DNA of 64,000 bases, taken from the NCBI RefSeq assembly GCF_001888165.1, contig NZ_CP015455.1, forward strand, positions 986,001 through 1,050,000, in the 5' to 3' direction. The notes under the pieces were generated by a model that was not told the origin of the DNA, made no database searches, and saw only the letters and a program-made list of their open reading frames with translations. The DNA is from Syntrophotalea acetylenica (GTDB lineage: Bacteria; Desulfobacterota; Desulfuromonadia; Desulfuromonadales; Syntrophotaleaceae). Positions 29,931 through 40,075 of this stretch are shown one piece after another. Positions within the stretch are counted from its first letter, which is position 1. Every line of letters begins with the position of its first letter. The position numbers and the translations under genes are program-made.

Positions 29931-31022
29931 GTGCAAAGCGACTTTGTGGTAAAAAACAGAACGCAGAAGTTGCGGCAGCTGCTGCAACGCTTCGAGCTTG
30001 ATGCCGCACTGCTCACCGGGCCGGCGAATCTGCGCTATTACAGCGGCTTCACCGGAACCGACGGCGCTTTGCTGGTCAACGGGAAAACGTCGGTCTTTCT
30101 GACCGATTCCCGATATACGAGCCAGGCCCGGCAGCAGGTGACGGCTGATCGCATGGTTGAATATCAGAGCAAAACCGGGGGGATCGCCGATCTTCTTGGC
30201 GAATTGCTCATAACTTCTTTAGGGTTTGACGCTGACAATCTCAGCTGCGCCCTGTTCGAGGAACTGCGGAGCAAGTGTCCAGGTGAATGCAACTGGCAAT
30301 CCTTGCCCAGGGAATTCAAGGCGCTGCGCGGCATCAAGGACCAGACGGAAATCGCGCTGATGAAGCAGGCGGCCCGTGTTGCCGCCGAGGCTTTCGAGGA
30401 AATCCGCCCGCTGGTCCGTCCCGGTGCCATGGAACAGGAACTGGCCCTTGCCCTCGAATTCGCCATGCGGCGTCGGGGCGCACAGGATCGCTCCTTTCCT
30501 TTTATTGTCGCCTCCGGGGAGCGTGGGGCTCTGCCGCATGGCGTGGCGTCCGAACGCCGCCTGCGGGACGGAGAGCTGGTAACCTTCGATTTTGGCGCCA
30601 TCTGGCAGGGATACTGTTCCGATGAAACGGTGACGCTGGCTCTGGGAACAGCGGATGTCCGGTTGCGGGAAATCTACGATATCGTATTCGAGGCACAGCA
30701 GCGGGCGTTGGCCGCCATCCGGCCCGGTGTGTCGCTGGCCGAAATCGATGGTACGGCAAGGGCGTATATCGGCGAGCGGGGTTACGGAGCGTTTTTCGGC
30801 CATGGGCTTGGGCACGGAGTCGGCCTCGAGGTGCATGAGTATCCTGTCGTATCGCCGCGTTCGACCGATGTCGCTGCGGAGGGAATGGTGTTTACGGTCG
30901 AGCCGGGAGTATACGTTCCCGGACTGGGGGGCGTGCGACTGGAGGAAACGGTGCTTGTCACCACGTGTGGGTATGAGCTGCTGACCACCATCGGCAAGGA
31001 TTACTCCGCCGTTATGGTGTAA
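29931..31022 (+). CDS. M24 metallopeptidase (Xaa-Pro aminopeptidase family)
   Basis: 363 residues, GTG start after GGAGAG. N-terminal creatinase-like domain ([16 protein letters not shown]) then the pita-bread catalytic domain. Metal ligands are visible: Asp in VTFDFGA, Asp in YCSDETVT, His in [14 protein letters not shown], Glu in FTVEPGVY and Glu in VRLEETVL. Releases N-terminal residues from X-Pro peptides in the cytoplasm. Precedes accB by 59 bp in the arrangement common in Geobacter relatives. The 218 bp before it (29713-29930) hold no gene. Confidence 0.9.
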   Translation: MQSDFVVKNRTQKLRQLLQRFELDAALLTGPANLRYYSGFTGTDGALLVNGKTSVFLTDSRYTSQARQQVTADRMVEYQSKTGGIADLLGELLITSLGFDADNLSCALFEELRSKCPGECNWQSLPREFKALRGIKDQTEIALMKQAARVAAEAFEEIRPLVRPGAMEQELALALEFAMRRRGAQDRSFPFIVASGERGALPHGVASERRLRDGELVTFDFGAIWQGYCSDETVTLALGTADVRLREIYDIVFEAQQRALAAIRPGVSLAEIDGTARAYIGERGYGAFFGHGLGHGVGLEVHEYPVVSPRSTDVAAEGMVFTVEPGVYVPGLGGVRLEETVLVTTCGYELLTTIGKDYSAVMV

Positions 31023-31081
31023 GACGATCCAAACGTAGCGACAACTTATTTTTAAGTTCAAGTGCAAGGAGGCAAGTCCTT

Positions 31082-31555
31082 ATGGATATCAAAGATCTGA
31101 GAAATCTGCTGAAGATGGTGACGAACACCGATATCACGGAATTTGAATGGGAGCAGGGGGAAGAACGCATCGTTATCAAGCGTGGCCAGGTTGCCGGCGG
31201 CATGCAGGCAGCGGCGCCTTCCATGGTCATGAGCGCTGCGGCCGTACCGGTCGCACCTGCCCCGGGCGCTGCCGTAGCCGTGACGCCTGCCCCGGCCGCT
31301 GAAGAGGAAGAGGGCTTTGAAACCATCGAGTCGCCCATCGTGGGCACCTTTTACCGGGCACCTTCGCCGGATTCCGATCCGTATGTGGAGGTCGGCAGCG
31401 TTATTGAAAAAGGGCAGACCCTGTGTATTGTCGAAGCCATGAAGCTCATGAACGAGATCGAATCCGAGTTCAAGTGCCGCATCGTGAAAATCCTCAAGGA
31501 AAATGCGCAACCCGTCGAATATGGGGAACCCCTGTTTCTGGTCGAGCCCCTTTAG
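31082..31555 (+). CDS. accB: Biotin carboxyl carrier protein of acetyl-CoA carboxylase
   Basis: 157 residues. An N-terminal dimerising helix region, an Ala/Pro-rich linker (about 42-75), then the biotinyl domain with K121 in the canonical EAMKLMNE. Carries CO2 for malonyl-CoA synthesis. AAGGAGG lies upstream. accC follows after 152 bp. Confidence 0.96.
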   Translation: MDIKDLRNLLKMVTNTDITEFEWEQGEERIVIKRGQVAGGMQAAAPSMVMSAAAVPVAPAPGAAVAVTPAPAAEEEEGFETIESPIVGTFYRAPSPDSDPYVEVGSVIEKGQTLCIVEAMKLMNEIESEFKCRIVKILKENAQPVEYGEPLFLVEPL

Positions 31556-31707
31556 TCACGGTCGACGCTGCGTTGTCCGCGAAGGGCAGCCAAAACTGCT
31601 GAATACGGCGCGAATGGCCGCCCGCACTTCAGGTCGATGGATATCCGACGTTGCGCCCCCAGGGCAATCCCCCGTCAGGGCGGGTTGCATCAGGAGTTTC
31701 TATTCCC

Positions 31708-33045
31708 ATGTTTCATAAGATACTTATTGCCAATCGTGGCGAAATCGCCCTGCGCATCATCCGCGCCTGCAAGGAACTGGGCATCAAGACCGTCGCCGTG
31801 CACTCCGACGTGGACGGCGAGTCGCTGCATGTCAAGCTGGCCGATGAAAGCATCTGCATCGGTCCGGCGCCGAGCAGCGCCAGCTATCTGAACATCAAGG
31901 CGATCATCAGCGCCGCCGAGGTGACCGACGCCGAAGCCATTCACCCCGGCTACGGGTTTCTGGCGGAAAACAGTGAGTTCGCCGAGATCTGTGAAGAATG
32001 CGGCATCACCTTTATCGGGCCCACACCGGAAAACATGCGCCTGATGGGGGATAAAATCCGGGCCCGGCAAACCGTCACCAAGGCGGGGGTACCGATCCTG
32101 CCCGGAACCACTGAAGGCGTCGCCACCATCGAGCAGGCCCGCCAGGTTGCTGACGGGATCGGTTATCCCGTGATCATCAAGGCAACCGCTGGCGGCGGCG
32201 GACGCGGCATGAAGGTTGTGCATTCTCCCGCCTCGCTCGCCAATGCTTTTGCCGCCGCCCGTTCCGAAGCCCAGGCCGGTTTTGGCAATCCCGAGGTTTA
32301 TATCGAGAAATACTGCGAAAATCCCCGGCATGTGGAAGTGCAGATCCTGGCCGATAAGCATGGCAATGTCATTCATCTGGGCGAGCGCGATTGTTCCATC
32401 CAGCGCCGGCATCAGAAACTTCTGGAAGAGGCCCCCTGTCCGGTCCTGACCGAGGAGCAGCGCCGGCGCATGGGTGAATGCGCTGTGGCCGCCGCCCGGT
32501 CGGTCAACTATTCCAGCGTCGGCACCATGGAGTTTCTGCTCGACGGCAAGGGGGATTTTTACTTCATGGAAATGAATACCCGCGTGCAGGTCGAGCACCC
32601 CGTCACCGAAATGGTGACCGGCGTGGATATCATCAAGGAACAGATCCGCAGCGCCGCCGGTCTGCCTCTGGCCTACAAACAATCCGATATCCATATCAAG
32701 GGTCATGCCATCGAGTGTCGTATCAATGCCGAGCACCCCTTTAAATTCACCCCCTCGCCGGGCAGGATCGAAGGATATCACACCCCGGGCGGACTCGGCG
32801 TGCGGGTCGACAGCGCTGTTTACGATCAGTACAAGGTCCTGCCCCATTACGATTCGCTGGTGGCCAAGCTGATCGTGCATGCCGATACCCGCGAGGAAGC
32901 CATCCGCCGCATGGCCCGGGCTCTTGACGAATACATCATCGGTGGCATCCGCACCACCATTCAGCTGCACAAGCGCATCATGCAGAACAAGGAATTCAAG
33001 GAAGGGGCCGTCAATACGGGGTTCATGGATCGGTTGGTGTTCTGA
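31708..33045 (+). CDS. accC: Biotin carboxylase of acetyl-CoA carboxylase
   Basis: 445 residues, normal length. ATP-grasp enzyme that carboxylates the biotin of AccB. Sees [20 protein letters not shown] at the start, the glycine-rich ATP loop [14 protein letters not shown], and [14 protein letters not shown] with catalytic Arg and Glu. ATG 31708 with AGGAG 11 nt upstream is preferred to an in-frame extension from 31651. Confidence 0.96.
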   Translation: MFHKILIANRGEIALRIIRACKELGIKTVAVHSDVDGESLHVKLADESICIGPAPSSASYLNIKAIISAAEVTDAEAIHPGYGFLAENSEFAEICEECGITFIGPTPENMRLMGDKIRARQTVTKAGVPILPGTTEGVATIEQARQVADGIGYPVIIKATAGGGGRGMKVVHSPASLANAFAAARSEAQAGFGNPEVYIEKYCENPRHVEVQILADKHGNVIHLGERDCSIQRRHQKLLEEAPCPVLTEEQRRRMGECAVAAARSVNYSSVGTMEFLLDGKGDFYFMEMNTRVQVEHPVTEMVTGVDIIKEQIRSAAGLPLAYKQSDIHIKGHAIECRINAEHPFKFTPSPGRIEGYHTPGGLGVRVDSAVYDQYKVLPHYDSLVAKLIVHADTREEAIRRMARALDEYIIGGIRTTIQLHKRIMQNKEFKEGAVNTGFMDRLVF

Positions 33046-33092
33046 CGCACCGTGGTTTGACGATCATCGGTACCACCAGGATGGACTGGCAC

Positions 33093-33123
33093 GGGCCGGG
33101 CGCTTAGCCCGGCCTGCGTTTTT
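33093..33123 (+). terminator. Rho-independent terminator after accC
   Basis: GGCCGGGC (33094-33101) pairs with GCCCGGCC (33107-33114), loop GCTTA, then TGCGTTTTT. Separates accBC from the TolC-like gene. Confidence 0.85.
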
Positions 33124-33153
33124 CGGCGCGCTACCGCACCATGGAGGTATGTC

Positions 33154-34680
33154 ATGAGGTGTGTCTGGCTCACATTGATTCTGGTGCCGCTGACCTTCTG
33201 CTGTGCCGCGGCCCAATCCCCCGATATGGGGCCTTGGCCAGAGGGGGGCGCATCGGTACTGACGTTGCGCGATGTTTTGCGCCTGGCCCTGGAACGCAAC
33301 CTCGACCTCAAGGCGCAGCAGTACGAGACCAGGGCCAGCGATGCCGAAATCAGCAAGGCCTACGGTCTGTATGATCCGGTTCTCGGTCTTGAATATGCCG
33401 AGGGCGAGAGCCGGCAGCGCCTTAACCTCCAGTTTTACAGCGCCCAATCCAGCGAAAGATACCGGCGGTTCAATCTCGGCCTCCGGCAGAAAATCCCCAC
33501 CGGCGGCGATCTGTATCTTGATTTTACCAATCAGCGGGCCGACCAGCAGCCTGCTCCCGGCCTGAATCCCTACTACGAGGGTGCCGTCACCCTGAGTCTC
33601 GTGCAGCCGCTGCTCAAGGGATTCGGCGGCACGGTTACCGAGCAGAATATCCTGTTTGCTGTCAAGGGCCGCGATATGGCTATCGAGGATTTGCGTGAGA
33701 GCGCCTTTCGCGTGGTTGCCGATACGCGCGATGCTTTTTTCGAGGCACTGCGGCTGCGCGACAATGTGGGTTACCGGCAGGCCTCCGTGGCTCTGGCCGA
33801 CAGTCTGCTGCGGGAAAACCGGGCCAGGGTTAAAGCCGGGGTGTTGCCCCGGGTCGACGAACTGGAGGCCGAATTCGGCCTCAAGCAGCGACAGCGGGAT
33901 CTGCTTGACGCCGATCGGGAATATCTGGACGGATTGGACGCGCTGGCGTTGCTGCTCGACATCCAGGACGAAATCGCCCTGCCCGATGTGCCGCCAGGGA
34001 TCCCGGATGCCGTTGCGGATGTGCAGCAGGGGGTCGCTCAGGCTCTGGCCAAACGTCCGGATGTGCAGCGGCGGATGCGCGATATCGAACGGCTGGAGCT
34101 GCAAAGCCGCATCGCTGGCAACGCGGTGCTGCCCGCGCTCGATCTGGCGGCCGCCTATGGGCACCGGGGGCTCGGGCAGGATTACAGCGACAATCTCCGG
34201 GATATCGGCTCGGACGATTTTCGCAACTGGGAAATAGGCTTGACCCTTTCCTATCCCCTTGGCAACCGCGAAGCCCGTCACGAATACCGGCGCAGTGAGT
34301 TTGAACGCAAGGGCCGCCAGGCGCAGCTCACACAGCTGAAAAACCGTGTCCGCACCGAGGTCCGGGCCGCCATCCGCCTGCTGGAGGTGAGCCGCAAGAA
34401 AATCGATGTCACAAGCAGCCAGCTGGCATTCGCCGAGGAAAAGCTGCGTACCCTGCTCAAGCGCAGGGAGGTGGGGCTGGCGACCACGCGCCAGGTTCTG
34501 GAAGGGGAGGAGGACCATGCCCTGGCCCAGACCGAGCAGGCGGCCGCCATGACCGATCTGCACAAGGCCGTAACAGGTTATTACAAGGTTACCGGCCAAC
34601 TGCTTGAACGGGAGGGCGTGCGTTTCGTCGACACCTTCCACAATGAAGCGGCCTCGCTGCTCGATAGCGGCCGGCCATGA
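33154..34680 (+). CDS. TolC-family outer membrane efflux protein
   Basis: 508 residues. Signal peptide (LTLILVPLTFCCAAAQS), then two OEP repeats rich in long helices (TLRDVLRLALERNLDLKAQQ; VRTEVRAAIRLLEVSRKKID). TolC-like trimers form outer-membrane channels for efflux pumps or type I secretion. No pump genes are adjacent; mqnA overlaps its end by 4 bp, which is an unrelated function. GGAGG precedes the ATG. Confidence 0.88.
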   Translation: MRCVWLTLILVPLTFCCAAAQSPDMGPWPEGGASVLTLRDVLRLALERNLDLKAQQYETRASDAEISKAYGLYDPVLGLEYAEGESRQRLNLQFYSAQSSERYRRFNLGLRQKIPTGGDLYLDFTNQRADQQPAPGLNPYYEGAVTLSLVQPLLKGFGGTVTEQNILFAVKGRDMAIEDLRESAFRVVADTRDAFFEALRLRDNVGYRQASVALADSLLRENRARVKAGVLPRVDELEAEFGLKQRQRDLLDADREYLDGLDALALLLDIQDEIALPDVPPGIPDAVADVQQGVAQALAKRPDVQRRMRDIERLELQSRIAGNAVLPALDLAAAYGHRGLGQDYSDNLRDIGSDDFRNWEIGLTLSYPLGNREARHEYRRSEFERKGRQAQLTQLKNRVRTEVRAAIRLLEVSRKKIDVTSSQLAFAEEKLRTLLKRREVGLATTRQVLEGEEDHALAQTEQAAAMTDLHKAVTGYYKVTGQLLEREGVRFVDTFHNEAASLLDSGRP

Positions 34681-35504
34681 GTCTGCGCGTCGGGCACATT
34701 GCCTATGCCAACTGCGTCCCCTTTTTCCACCATCTGGAGGCTGCCGGCTTTCAGGGGGTCATTCGCCCCGGGGTGCCGGCGCAACTCAATGCCCTGCTGG
34801 CCGATGGCCGCATCGATCTGAGCCCCTCGTCCTCCTTCGAGTACGGAAGGCACTGGCGCCGCTACGGCCTTTTGCCGGATCTCTCCATCAGCGCCTGCGG
34901 GCCGGTGCGCAGTGTGCTGCTTTTTTCTTCCAGCCCTTTTGACAAACTCGCCGGAGTTCCCGTTGCCCTGACCGGCGAATCGGCCACCTCCATCAATCTT
35001 CTGAGACTGCTCTGCCTGGAATTTTACGGGTTTCCATTGCGTGAGATGACCGACTGCCGACAGCCGGTGGAGGAAATTATTGCCGCCGGAGGCTCGGGAC
35101 TTCTCATCGGGGATCGGGCTCTCAAGGCCGCCATGCGGTCCGGCGCTGCTTATGTCCACGACCTCGGTGAACTCTGGTGGCGTCACACCGGTCTGCCTTT
35201 CGTGTTCGCCCTGTGGATCGTACATCGCGATGCCATGCGGCGCAAAGCTTTGGAATTAAGGCAGTTCCAGCGGCAGTTACATGTTTCCCTGGACCGCGCC
35301 CTGTCCGACCTTCATCATCTCTCACGCCAAAGCGCAGAGTCCTCCTGGCTCGGCATCGCGCAACTTGCAAACTACTGGCAAGCCATGTCCTACGAATTTA
35401 CCGACTGGCACCGGCAGGGCCTTGAACGCTATTTTCATCTGGCCGTCAAACATCGCCTGCTGCCGGAAATGCCGCAATTTAACTTCGTTGCGTCCGTTTT
35501 ATAG
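34677..35504 (+). CDS. mqnA: Chorismate dehydratase (futalosine menaquinone pathway)
   Basis: 275 residues, periplasmic-binding-like fold. MqnA converts chorismate to 3-(enolpyruvyl)benzoate, the first step of the futalosine route. Family blocks: RVGHIAYANCVPFF, IDLSPSSSFEYGRH, LTGESATSINLLRL and LGELWWRHTGLPFVFALWI. Start overlaps the TolC-like stop (ATGA). Chorismate is supplied by aroC in the same window. Confidence 0.92.
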   Translation: MSLRVGHIAYANCVPFFHHLEAAGFQGVIRPGVPAQLNALLADGRIDLSPSSSFEYGRHWRRYGLLPDLSISACGPVRSVLLFSSSPFDKLAGVPVALTGESATSINLLRLLCLEFYGFPLREMTDCRQPVEEIIAAGGSGLLIGDRALKAAMRSGAAYVHDLGELWWRHTGLPFVFALWIVHRDAMRRKALELRQFQRQLHVSLDRALSDLHHLSRQSAESSWLGIAQLANYWQAMSYEFTDWHRQGLERYFHLAVKHRLLPEMPQFNFVASVL

Positions 35505-35563
35505 AGAGCGCCTTTTGAGTTGACGCTGACAGGTGAATCCACTAGTATGGCTGCGTTTTCCAT

Positions 35564-35650
35564 GCCCGGGTGGCGGAACTGGCAGACGCAAGGGACTTAA
35601 AATCCCTCGGGAGTAATCCTGTACGAGTTCGATTCTCGTCCCGGGTACCA
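35564..35650 (+). tRNA. tRNA-Leu (UAA anticodon), CCA encoded; chimeric island insertion site
   Basis: Acceptor arm GCCCGGG (35564-35570) pairs with CCCGGGT (35640-35646) with one terminal G-U. The anticodon loop CTTAAAA within an AGGGA/TCCCT stem gives UAA, and there is a long class II variable arm and a GTTCGAT T-loop. The last 40 nt were probably supplied by the island: the displaced copy at 58140-58197 restores a G-C at the acceptor end. Confidence 0.95.
35593..35610 (+). other. attL core
   Basis: GGACTTAAAATCCCTCGG, covering the anticodon loop and 3' anticodon stem of tRNA-Leu; identical to 58140-58157. Sequences diverge immediately outside it (GAGTAATCC versus CCGTATGGC), placing the crossover within. 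Confidence 0.88.
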
Positions 35651-35658
35651 TAATAAAA

Positions 35659-35693
35659 GCAAGGGGTTAGCCAATGATTGGCTAACCCCTTGC
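35659..35693 (+). terminator. Terminator-like hairpin after tRNA-Leu (island copy)
   Basis: GCAAGGGGTTAGCC pairs perfectly with GGCTAACCCCTTGC around AATGATT, followed by TTGTCTTT. A diverged homologue follows the displaced tRNA half at 58208, so each tRNA 3' half travels with its own terminator. Confidence 0.85.
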
Positions 35694-35717
35694 TTGTCTT
35701 TAAATTGTTAAATTTAA

Positions 35718-35740
35718 GTTTTGTGCCTATTCTGTGCCAT
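35718..35740 (+). repeat. Left subterminal repeat, probable integrase arm site
   Basis: GTTTTGTGCC-TAT-TCTGTGCCAT, matching 57959-57981 at 21 of 23 positions in the same orientation. Contains two TGTGCC half-motifs. Same relative location inside each att site suggests integrase arm-type binding. Confidence 0.65.
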
Positions 35741-35828
35741 TCAGCTACAACTCTTTACAACAAATCACAGCAAGTTTGTTTACTCGAGCACTAAAAACTT
35801 ACCGCGGTGATTGAGAAAATCCCCCCTG

Positions 35829-36941
35829 CTAAGAGTCAGATTGGAGTGGCTTCAAGTGAGATCTAACTGCCGCCGCAGTCTTCGCGAGACAAGCTTTGGA
35901 CATTTCTGGGGCCTTTTTTGCTTTATGTTCGTCACTGATATGGGAATATCTGAGAGCCATTACAAGTGTCTTCTGCCCAAGGAGTGCCGCAACTTCGGCA
36001 AGGGTACATCCGCTTTCGGTGAAGTAAGACCCCGCGGAATGGCGGTTGTCATGAAATCTATAATTCTCAATCCCTGCTCTTTTTAACGCATTTTTCCAAG
36101 CATTTTCGAAGTCCATAGGCTTTGAGGGATTTTTTGATCCCGGGAATAACAATCCTGTGGATAGGTTTCTATGCTCATACAACCATTCCAAGTAGGGGAA
36201 CAGTTCATCAGACACGGTCAAGGTAATCATGTTATCCCTTTTCATCCGCGAGCGAGGGATTTGAACTGTTCGTTCGCTGAGGTTGACTTCGCTTTCATGG
36301 AGCCCCACTAGAGAATTCCTTCGCAACCCTAATCCAATGGCGAGCATGAACAGGGGGAGTAGACGCTTATTGCGGCTTTTTCCACAGGCCTCCGCTAACA
36401 ACGGCAATTCAACTTTTCTGTCCAGAAATCTGCCTGGTGTATCTGGTTCTGCGAGTTGTGCTATCTGTTTAACAATATTAAATGGTAGCCAGCCTAGGCG
36501 TTGTACCCCGAATTGAAATGCCATTCGCAGTGAGGACATATATCTGTTCGCTGTTGAGGGAGATCGTAGTTTCCCACGATATGTTGTTTCGTTAAGCAAC
36601 TCTTCCCTTGCAAGACATATATTGACGGCTTCCACCTCAAAGAGTTTGAGTGTTCCTAAGTGAGTCTGCCACCAGTTCAAATGTTCTTTAAGCTTTTTAT
36701 AGCCTTTAGGTTTCTCTCTTTCCATAGACTTGAGGTAGTGCTTGAATAAGTCAGCTACGGAACGTTTTTGCGCTTCATTGTTCGGGAAACGTCCAAGATC
36801 GAACTGGTCCTCCTGTTTTTGGGCCCATTTTTTAGCGTCGGTTTTCCTTTTAAAGGTCCTGGTTATCTCCTTGTTTTTAATTCTGACACGGGCCGTAAAG
36901 GTGTTTCCCTTTTTACCGTTGTTCATGCGAATTTGAGCCAT
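35829..36941 (-). CDS. int: Tyrosine recombinase (site-specific integrase)
   Basis: 370 residues. An N-terminal Arm-DNA-binding domain (TARVRIKNKEITRTFKRKTDA) and a SAM-like core precede the catalytic domain. Catalytic residues: R207 (GLGLRRNSL), H297 and R300 (FHDNRH) and nucleophile Y332 (RYSHI). The usual second histidine of the LGH motif is glutamine here (LGQ, Q323), an uncommon but tolerated variant. Located about 180 bp inside the island's left end and transcribed toward the tRNA, the normal place for an island integrase. GGAG-type ribosome site (complement of TTCCTCCG) precedes the ATG. Confidence 0.93.
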   Translation of the reverse strand: MAQIRMNNGKKGNTFTARVRIKNKEITRTFKRKTDAKKWAQKQEDQFDLGRFPNNEAQKRSVADLFKHYLKSMEREKPKGYKKLKEHLNWWQTHLGTLKLFEVEAVNICLAREELLNETTYRGKLRSPSTANRYMSSLRMAFQFGVQRLGWLPFNIVKQIAQLAEPDTPGRFLDRKVELPLLAEACGKSRNKRLLPLFMLAIGLGLRRNSLVGLHESEVNLSERTVQIPRSRMKRDNMITLTVSDELFPYLEWLYEHRNLSTGLLFPGSKNPSKPMDFENAWKNALKRAGIENYRFHDNRHSAGSYFTESGCTLAEVAALLGQKTLVMALRYSHISDEHKAKKAPEMSKACLAKTAAAVRSHLKPLQSDS

Positions 36942-37142
36942 TTTTCCTCCGTTAAGAAGAAAGACTCGGCAAGATGTTTGTCGAGTCTTTCTTCTTAGAT
37001 ATTTGTATTTTTTGTGCTGTCGTTATAGTCGTAAGTCAGAACATAAGTTTAGACCATGATTCTGGTAGAAAACCTTACGCAACTTTACGAAGATGGATAG
37101 CAGGTGTGACTTGCACTCCCCTGATAGAATAGTGCCTCATGA

Positions 37143-37379
37143 TCACAGTTTTTCCGGAGTGGATGGTTCTTGTTGTTTTCTCACCCATTCAAAAAACCGA
37201 TCCTCATCGATTAATACCGTTCTTCCAACCCTTGAAACACAATTCGAAAAGCCATTCTCCTTCTCATTGAAAATTAAATGACGAAGTCCACCGATCGGAG
37301 GCCAAGGATGATAATCATTCCACTTTGTAACAGGTATGAGTCTAGTGTTTGTGCCGACCGAGTTATTTGACAAGTTCAT
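37143..37379 (-). CDS. Excisionase-like DNA-binding protein (AlpA/MerR-type wHTH)
   Basis: 78 residues. Central WPPIGGLRHLIFNEKENGF followed by VSRVGRTVLIDEDRFFEWV matches the small AlpA-like regulators that read P-x-x-G-LRHLIF-...-GF-...-RVGRRVLIDE. In islands such proteins direct excision or activate the integrase gene. It is divergent from nothing nearby and lies 200 bp upstream of int on the same strand. Confidence 0.75.
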   Translation of the reverse strand: MNLSNNSVGTNTRLIPVTKWNDYHPWPPIGGLRHLIFNEKENGFSNCVSRVGRTVLIDEDRFFEWVRKQQEPSTPEKL

Positions 37380-38179
37380 AAAATATCTCCTTGTTGCCTT
37401 AGTGATTAAGTTATGTGCGAATACCGTTTATGCACATCGAAAACTCTGTTTATATAATGGTGCCAAAAAACAAAATTAAATCAATAAAAACCTAGTATAT
37501 GAATGATAGAAATAAGTATCTTGTGGAACTTACGAAAACTATATGTTCGTATGATTGTTAATATGAACAACGTGAATAGCAATACCGGTGCCAACATTCG
37601 TAGATATTGTTTGTGTTTCAGTTGTGGTCTTGTAAGTCCCTGCGAAATAAAGATTATTTATTTTCCGGTCTTTTTGGGTTTTTCATGAATGGTGGGGGCA
37701 AGGCGGGAGTTTGGCCTACGGTGGAGAATATTTTGAAAGGAAGTTGAAATATTATCTCGATTCATACAAAAAAATTTTCGTTTTAGAAAAAATATTTTTC
37801 TAATTTAAAAAAACAGTGTAAATGCAGGACCTTACAAGTTCAGCATCATCAAATATTTTTGATGGTTTAAATTGGAGTTTAAATCATGAGGTGTTTGATG
37901 GAAAATCATGTCTCGACTTCACAATAGCGGACATTGACCATTACCTAAGCGGTCTTTTTGAAAAATTGCCCCTCTTCAGTCGTCTGGGCTTTGTAGCCAT
38001 TGGACGAATGGTTCCCTCACATGGGTTCTTGCTCGCAAAACCATGGCCGATGCATCCCGCGCCGTCGGTTCGATCCCTTTCAAAAAAAGCAGTTATATAT
38101 CAATCCGCAGCGAGACCCTTCAGGCACACGGGATTTTTCCTTCACTGCAAATTGGGAGCGGTGCTCGGTTATGATCCCG
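37380..38179. other. AT-rich island DNA without a confident gene
   Basis: Strongly AT-rich, with short open stretches at 37503-37688 and 37822-38190. The latter (122 codons) has neither a ribosome site nor recognisable similarity, and its C-terminal part has the texture of out-of-frame transposase DNA. No firm call. Confidence 0.4.
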
Positions 38180-38460
38180 AATATCGATGAGGGTCCGTAG
38201 AGAAGATGGCCAAAGGTTTTTTAAGAATGACGCGCTCCCGCTGAAGGCGTTCATTCAACAACTTTGACACTGCTTCGGGCGACGGTGGATTAGTTCGGCC
38301 AGTAAAGGCAGCATCTTGTTGGACCTGTTGCTTCTAAATTTAGCCCTTCAAAGCCCTGTAGGTAATCCTTGGGTTTCATTCAGCCTGACGAAGGCCGAGA
38401 CCATCTTCAATAACCTGACGAACAGCCTCGAGTATAATGTCTGGTTCGTATTTTAGATGA
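38180..38460 (-). pseudogene. IS3-type OrfA remnant
   Basis: On the minus strand the translation contains NERLQRERVILKKPLAIFS, the hallmark ER-x-ILKK-x-AFF segment of IS3 OrfA proteins, and further upstream a helix-turn-helix-like EAVRQVIEDGLGLRQAE. Interrupted by stops and frame changes; non-functional. Confidence 0.5.
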
Positions 38461-38630
38461 TTGCTCAGAAATATACCTCACGTTCTCGTTAGGATATGCG
38501 GGGTGTCCATAAAAGCGAAGATAACTCAATGATCCAAAAATCATATGTCCCCCCCCCTCGGAATGACGATCATTGCTCCCTGCAAGAAAGCGCAAATTGC
38601 TCAAGGCGTTCTGTAAACAAAAGTCCACAT

Positions 38631-38831
38631 TCATCCCGATTTGCTAAAGGGTATGAATTCAACCATCCGACTATTGCGATGCGGCCCAATATCGATAATC
38701 ACTGCTTTCACCCAGGCAACCAACGGGATACAGTTGATTACATAAACGAACAACTTAAACCGTTCGATTTTGTTCGGTAGAGTCTTGATCTGCATTGTCT
38801 TTCTCCCGTTTGGATTTGATAGTTTTCGCAA
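38631..38831 (-). pseudogene. Possible ISL3-family transposase N-terminal remnant
   Basis: Minus-strand frame reads IKTLPNKIERFKLFVYV...IIDIGPHRNSRM, resembling the start of ISL3 transposases (KT-x-LN-x-V-x-x-FK-x-FVY, then PR-x-NSRP-x-C), but without the zinc-binding cysteines. Low certainty. Confidence 0.35.
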
Positions 38832-38930
38832 AAAGCATCGTATCTATCCAGGAAAGGCACTGCTTTAATTTTCACCACCACCCACCCACAGATTCTGCGT
38901 TGGAAGCGCAAGCTATAAGGTGTTTACAGT

Positions 38931-39527
38931 TTACTTTTTGTTTTTTCGACGCTTTTTTCGCTTCCTTTGGCTCTTGTTTCGTTTTGCAGGTTTTCCTTGA
39001 GACAGCGATTTTGAATCTTTAACCTGTGGAGGTATTGGCCTATGTTTTTCTGTGCCTGTAGTCTGTCGGTTGTGCCCTTGCACATCATTGGATTGCTCTT
39101 CTTGTAGTTGCTGCAGGACCTGCTGCAAGAAAATTAGCAATTGGTGCGGCAGCGGTTGTTGGCGCACTTGAGAAAGGTCTTTGGCCTGATTGGCTGAAAA
39201 TTGTCTGGCGGCCTCTATTAGACACCGAACCAAGCCTTGTTCGATCGGCCTGATGTCCTTCCTTAAAGCAAGTGGCCTCCGCTTACGGTTTAGCTCTTCC
39301 TGTAGTCTTTGTACTTCCGCCCGTGCCGCGTTCACTTCATCCTTTAACGTTGCGATCTCCAGAAGGTGAGATAATCGGTCCCGCTCCTTAAGGAAGTGGT
39401 TGATTCTTTTTGTGTCCCCCGCCAAGTAGTTTTTAATTGCCGCTGCTGTAACGCTTAATCCCTGCTTTTGTATCGATTCTATTGCCTCTAAATACTTCTC
39501 ATCGCTAAGACTTGGACAACAGTTCAT
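38931..39527 (-). CDS. Hypothetical coiled-coil protein with a very basic tail
   Basis: 198 residues. A strong GGAGGTGA precedes the ATG, arguing for a real gene. The N-terminal ~60 residues look like a small helical DNA-binding region (LSVTAAAIKNYLAGDTKRINHF); residues ~60-90 form a coiled coil (LKDEVNAARAEVQRLQEELN); a Gln-rich stretch follows, and the C-terminal 30 residues are almost all Lys/Arg/Ser. This layout recalls KfrA-like plasmid proteins, but the similarity is only architectural. Its neighbours are IS debris, so its role in the island is unknown. Confidence 0.6.
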   Translation of the reverse strand: MNCCPSLSDEKYLEAIESIQKQGLSVTAAAIKNYLAGDTKRINHFLKERDRLSHLLEIATLKDEVNAARAEVQRLQEELNRKRRPLALRKDIRPIEQGLVRCLIEAARQFSANQAKDLSQVRQQPLPHQLLIFLQQVLQQLQEEQSNDVQGHNRQTTGTEKHRPIPPQVKDSKSLSQGKPAKRNKSQRKRKKRRKNKK

Positions 39528-40075
39528 TTTGTCACCTCCACTATTTTTATTGTAAAACTCATATATCCTACTTTTCAGAAGGTAAGAATAAATAGTTTAG
39601 GCCGTACAGAATAATATTTAAATTATAGATGAGTGCTTTGTGCTTAAGGCCAAATCGAAGTCTCTAGGCCTAGAAATTGTCATATGGTCAGTCCGAAAAC
39701 AAAGCAAGTAGTCCGGTTGCTGTGGAAAAGATTTTGTGAATAGTTCATGTATATTCCATCTCGTTAGTCCTGACGCACCTATTTGTTGAGTAGTAGGTTG
39801 TTATACTAGTCAAGCAAGTGGATAATAAAAAAACACCGAAACCTATCGTGATAACAATATTATTCAAAACATATATAAACTACGTCTCAGTTGTCGTTGA
39901 CATTGGTGAATTTATGGCTGGAAGATTGAGGTCTGGACAAGTATTTTGGATTGACTTGTTGTTTAGGTGATTCTGTAACCATCCCCTAAGGTAGGGCCAT
40001 CAATTTATAGAGTTTTCCCGCATACTCAACGATTTAAGGGAGGGCTTATAGGTGCGGAAATCTTGATTTAGACAA
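39528..40075. other. AT-rich spacer
   Basis: About 550 bp with no credible ORF, ending near the left edge of an IS3 remnant. Nothing recognisable. Confidence 0.5.

Noticed and set aside
37503-37688. 61-codon ORF in the island left part
   Set aside because: AT-rich chance frame with no ribosome site or similarity.
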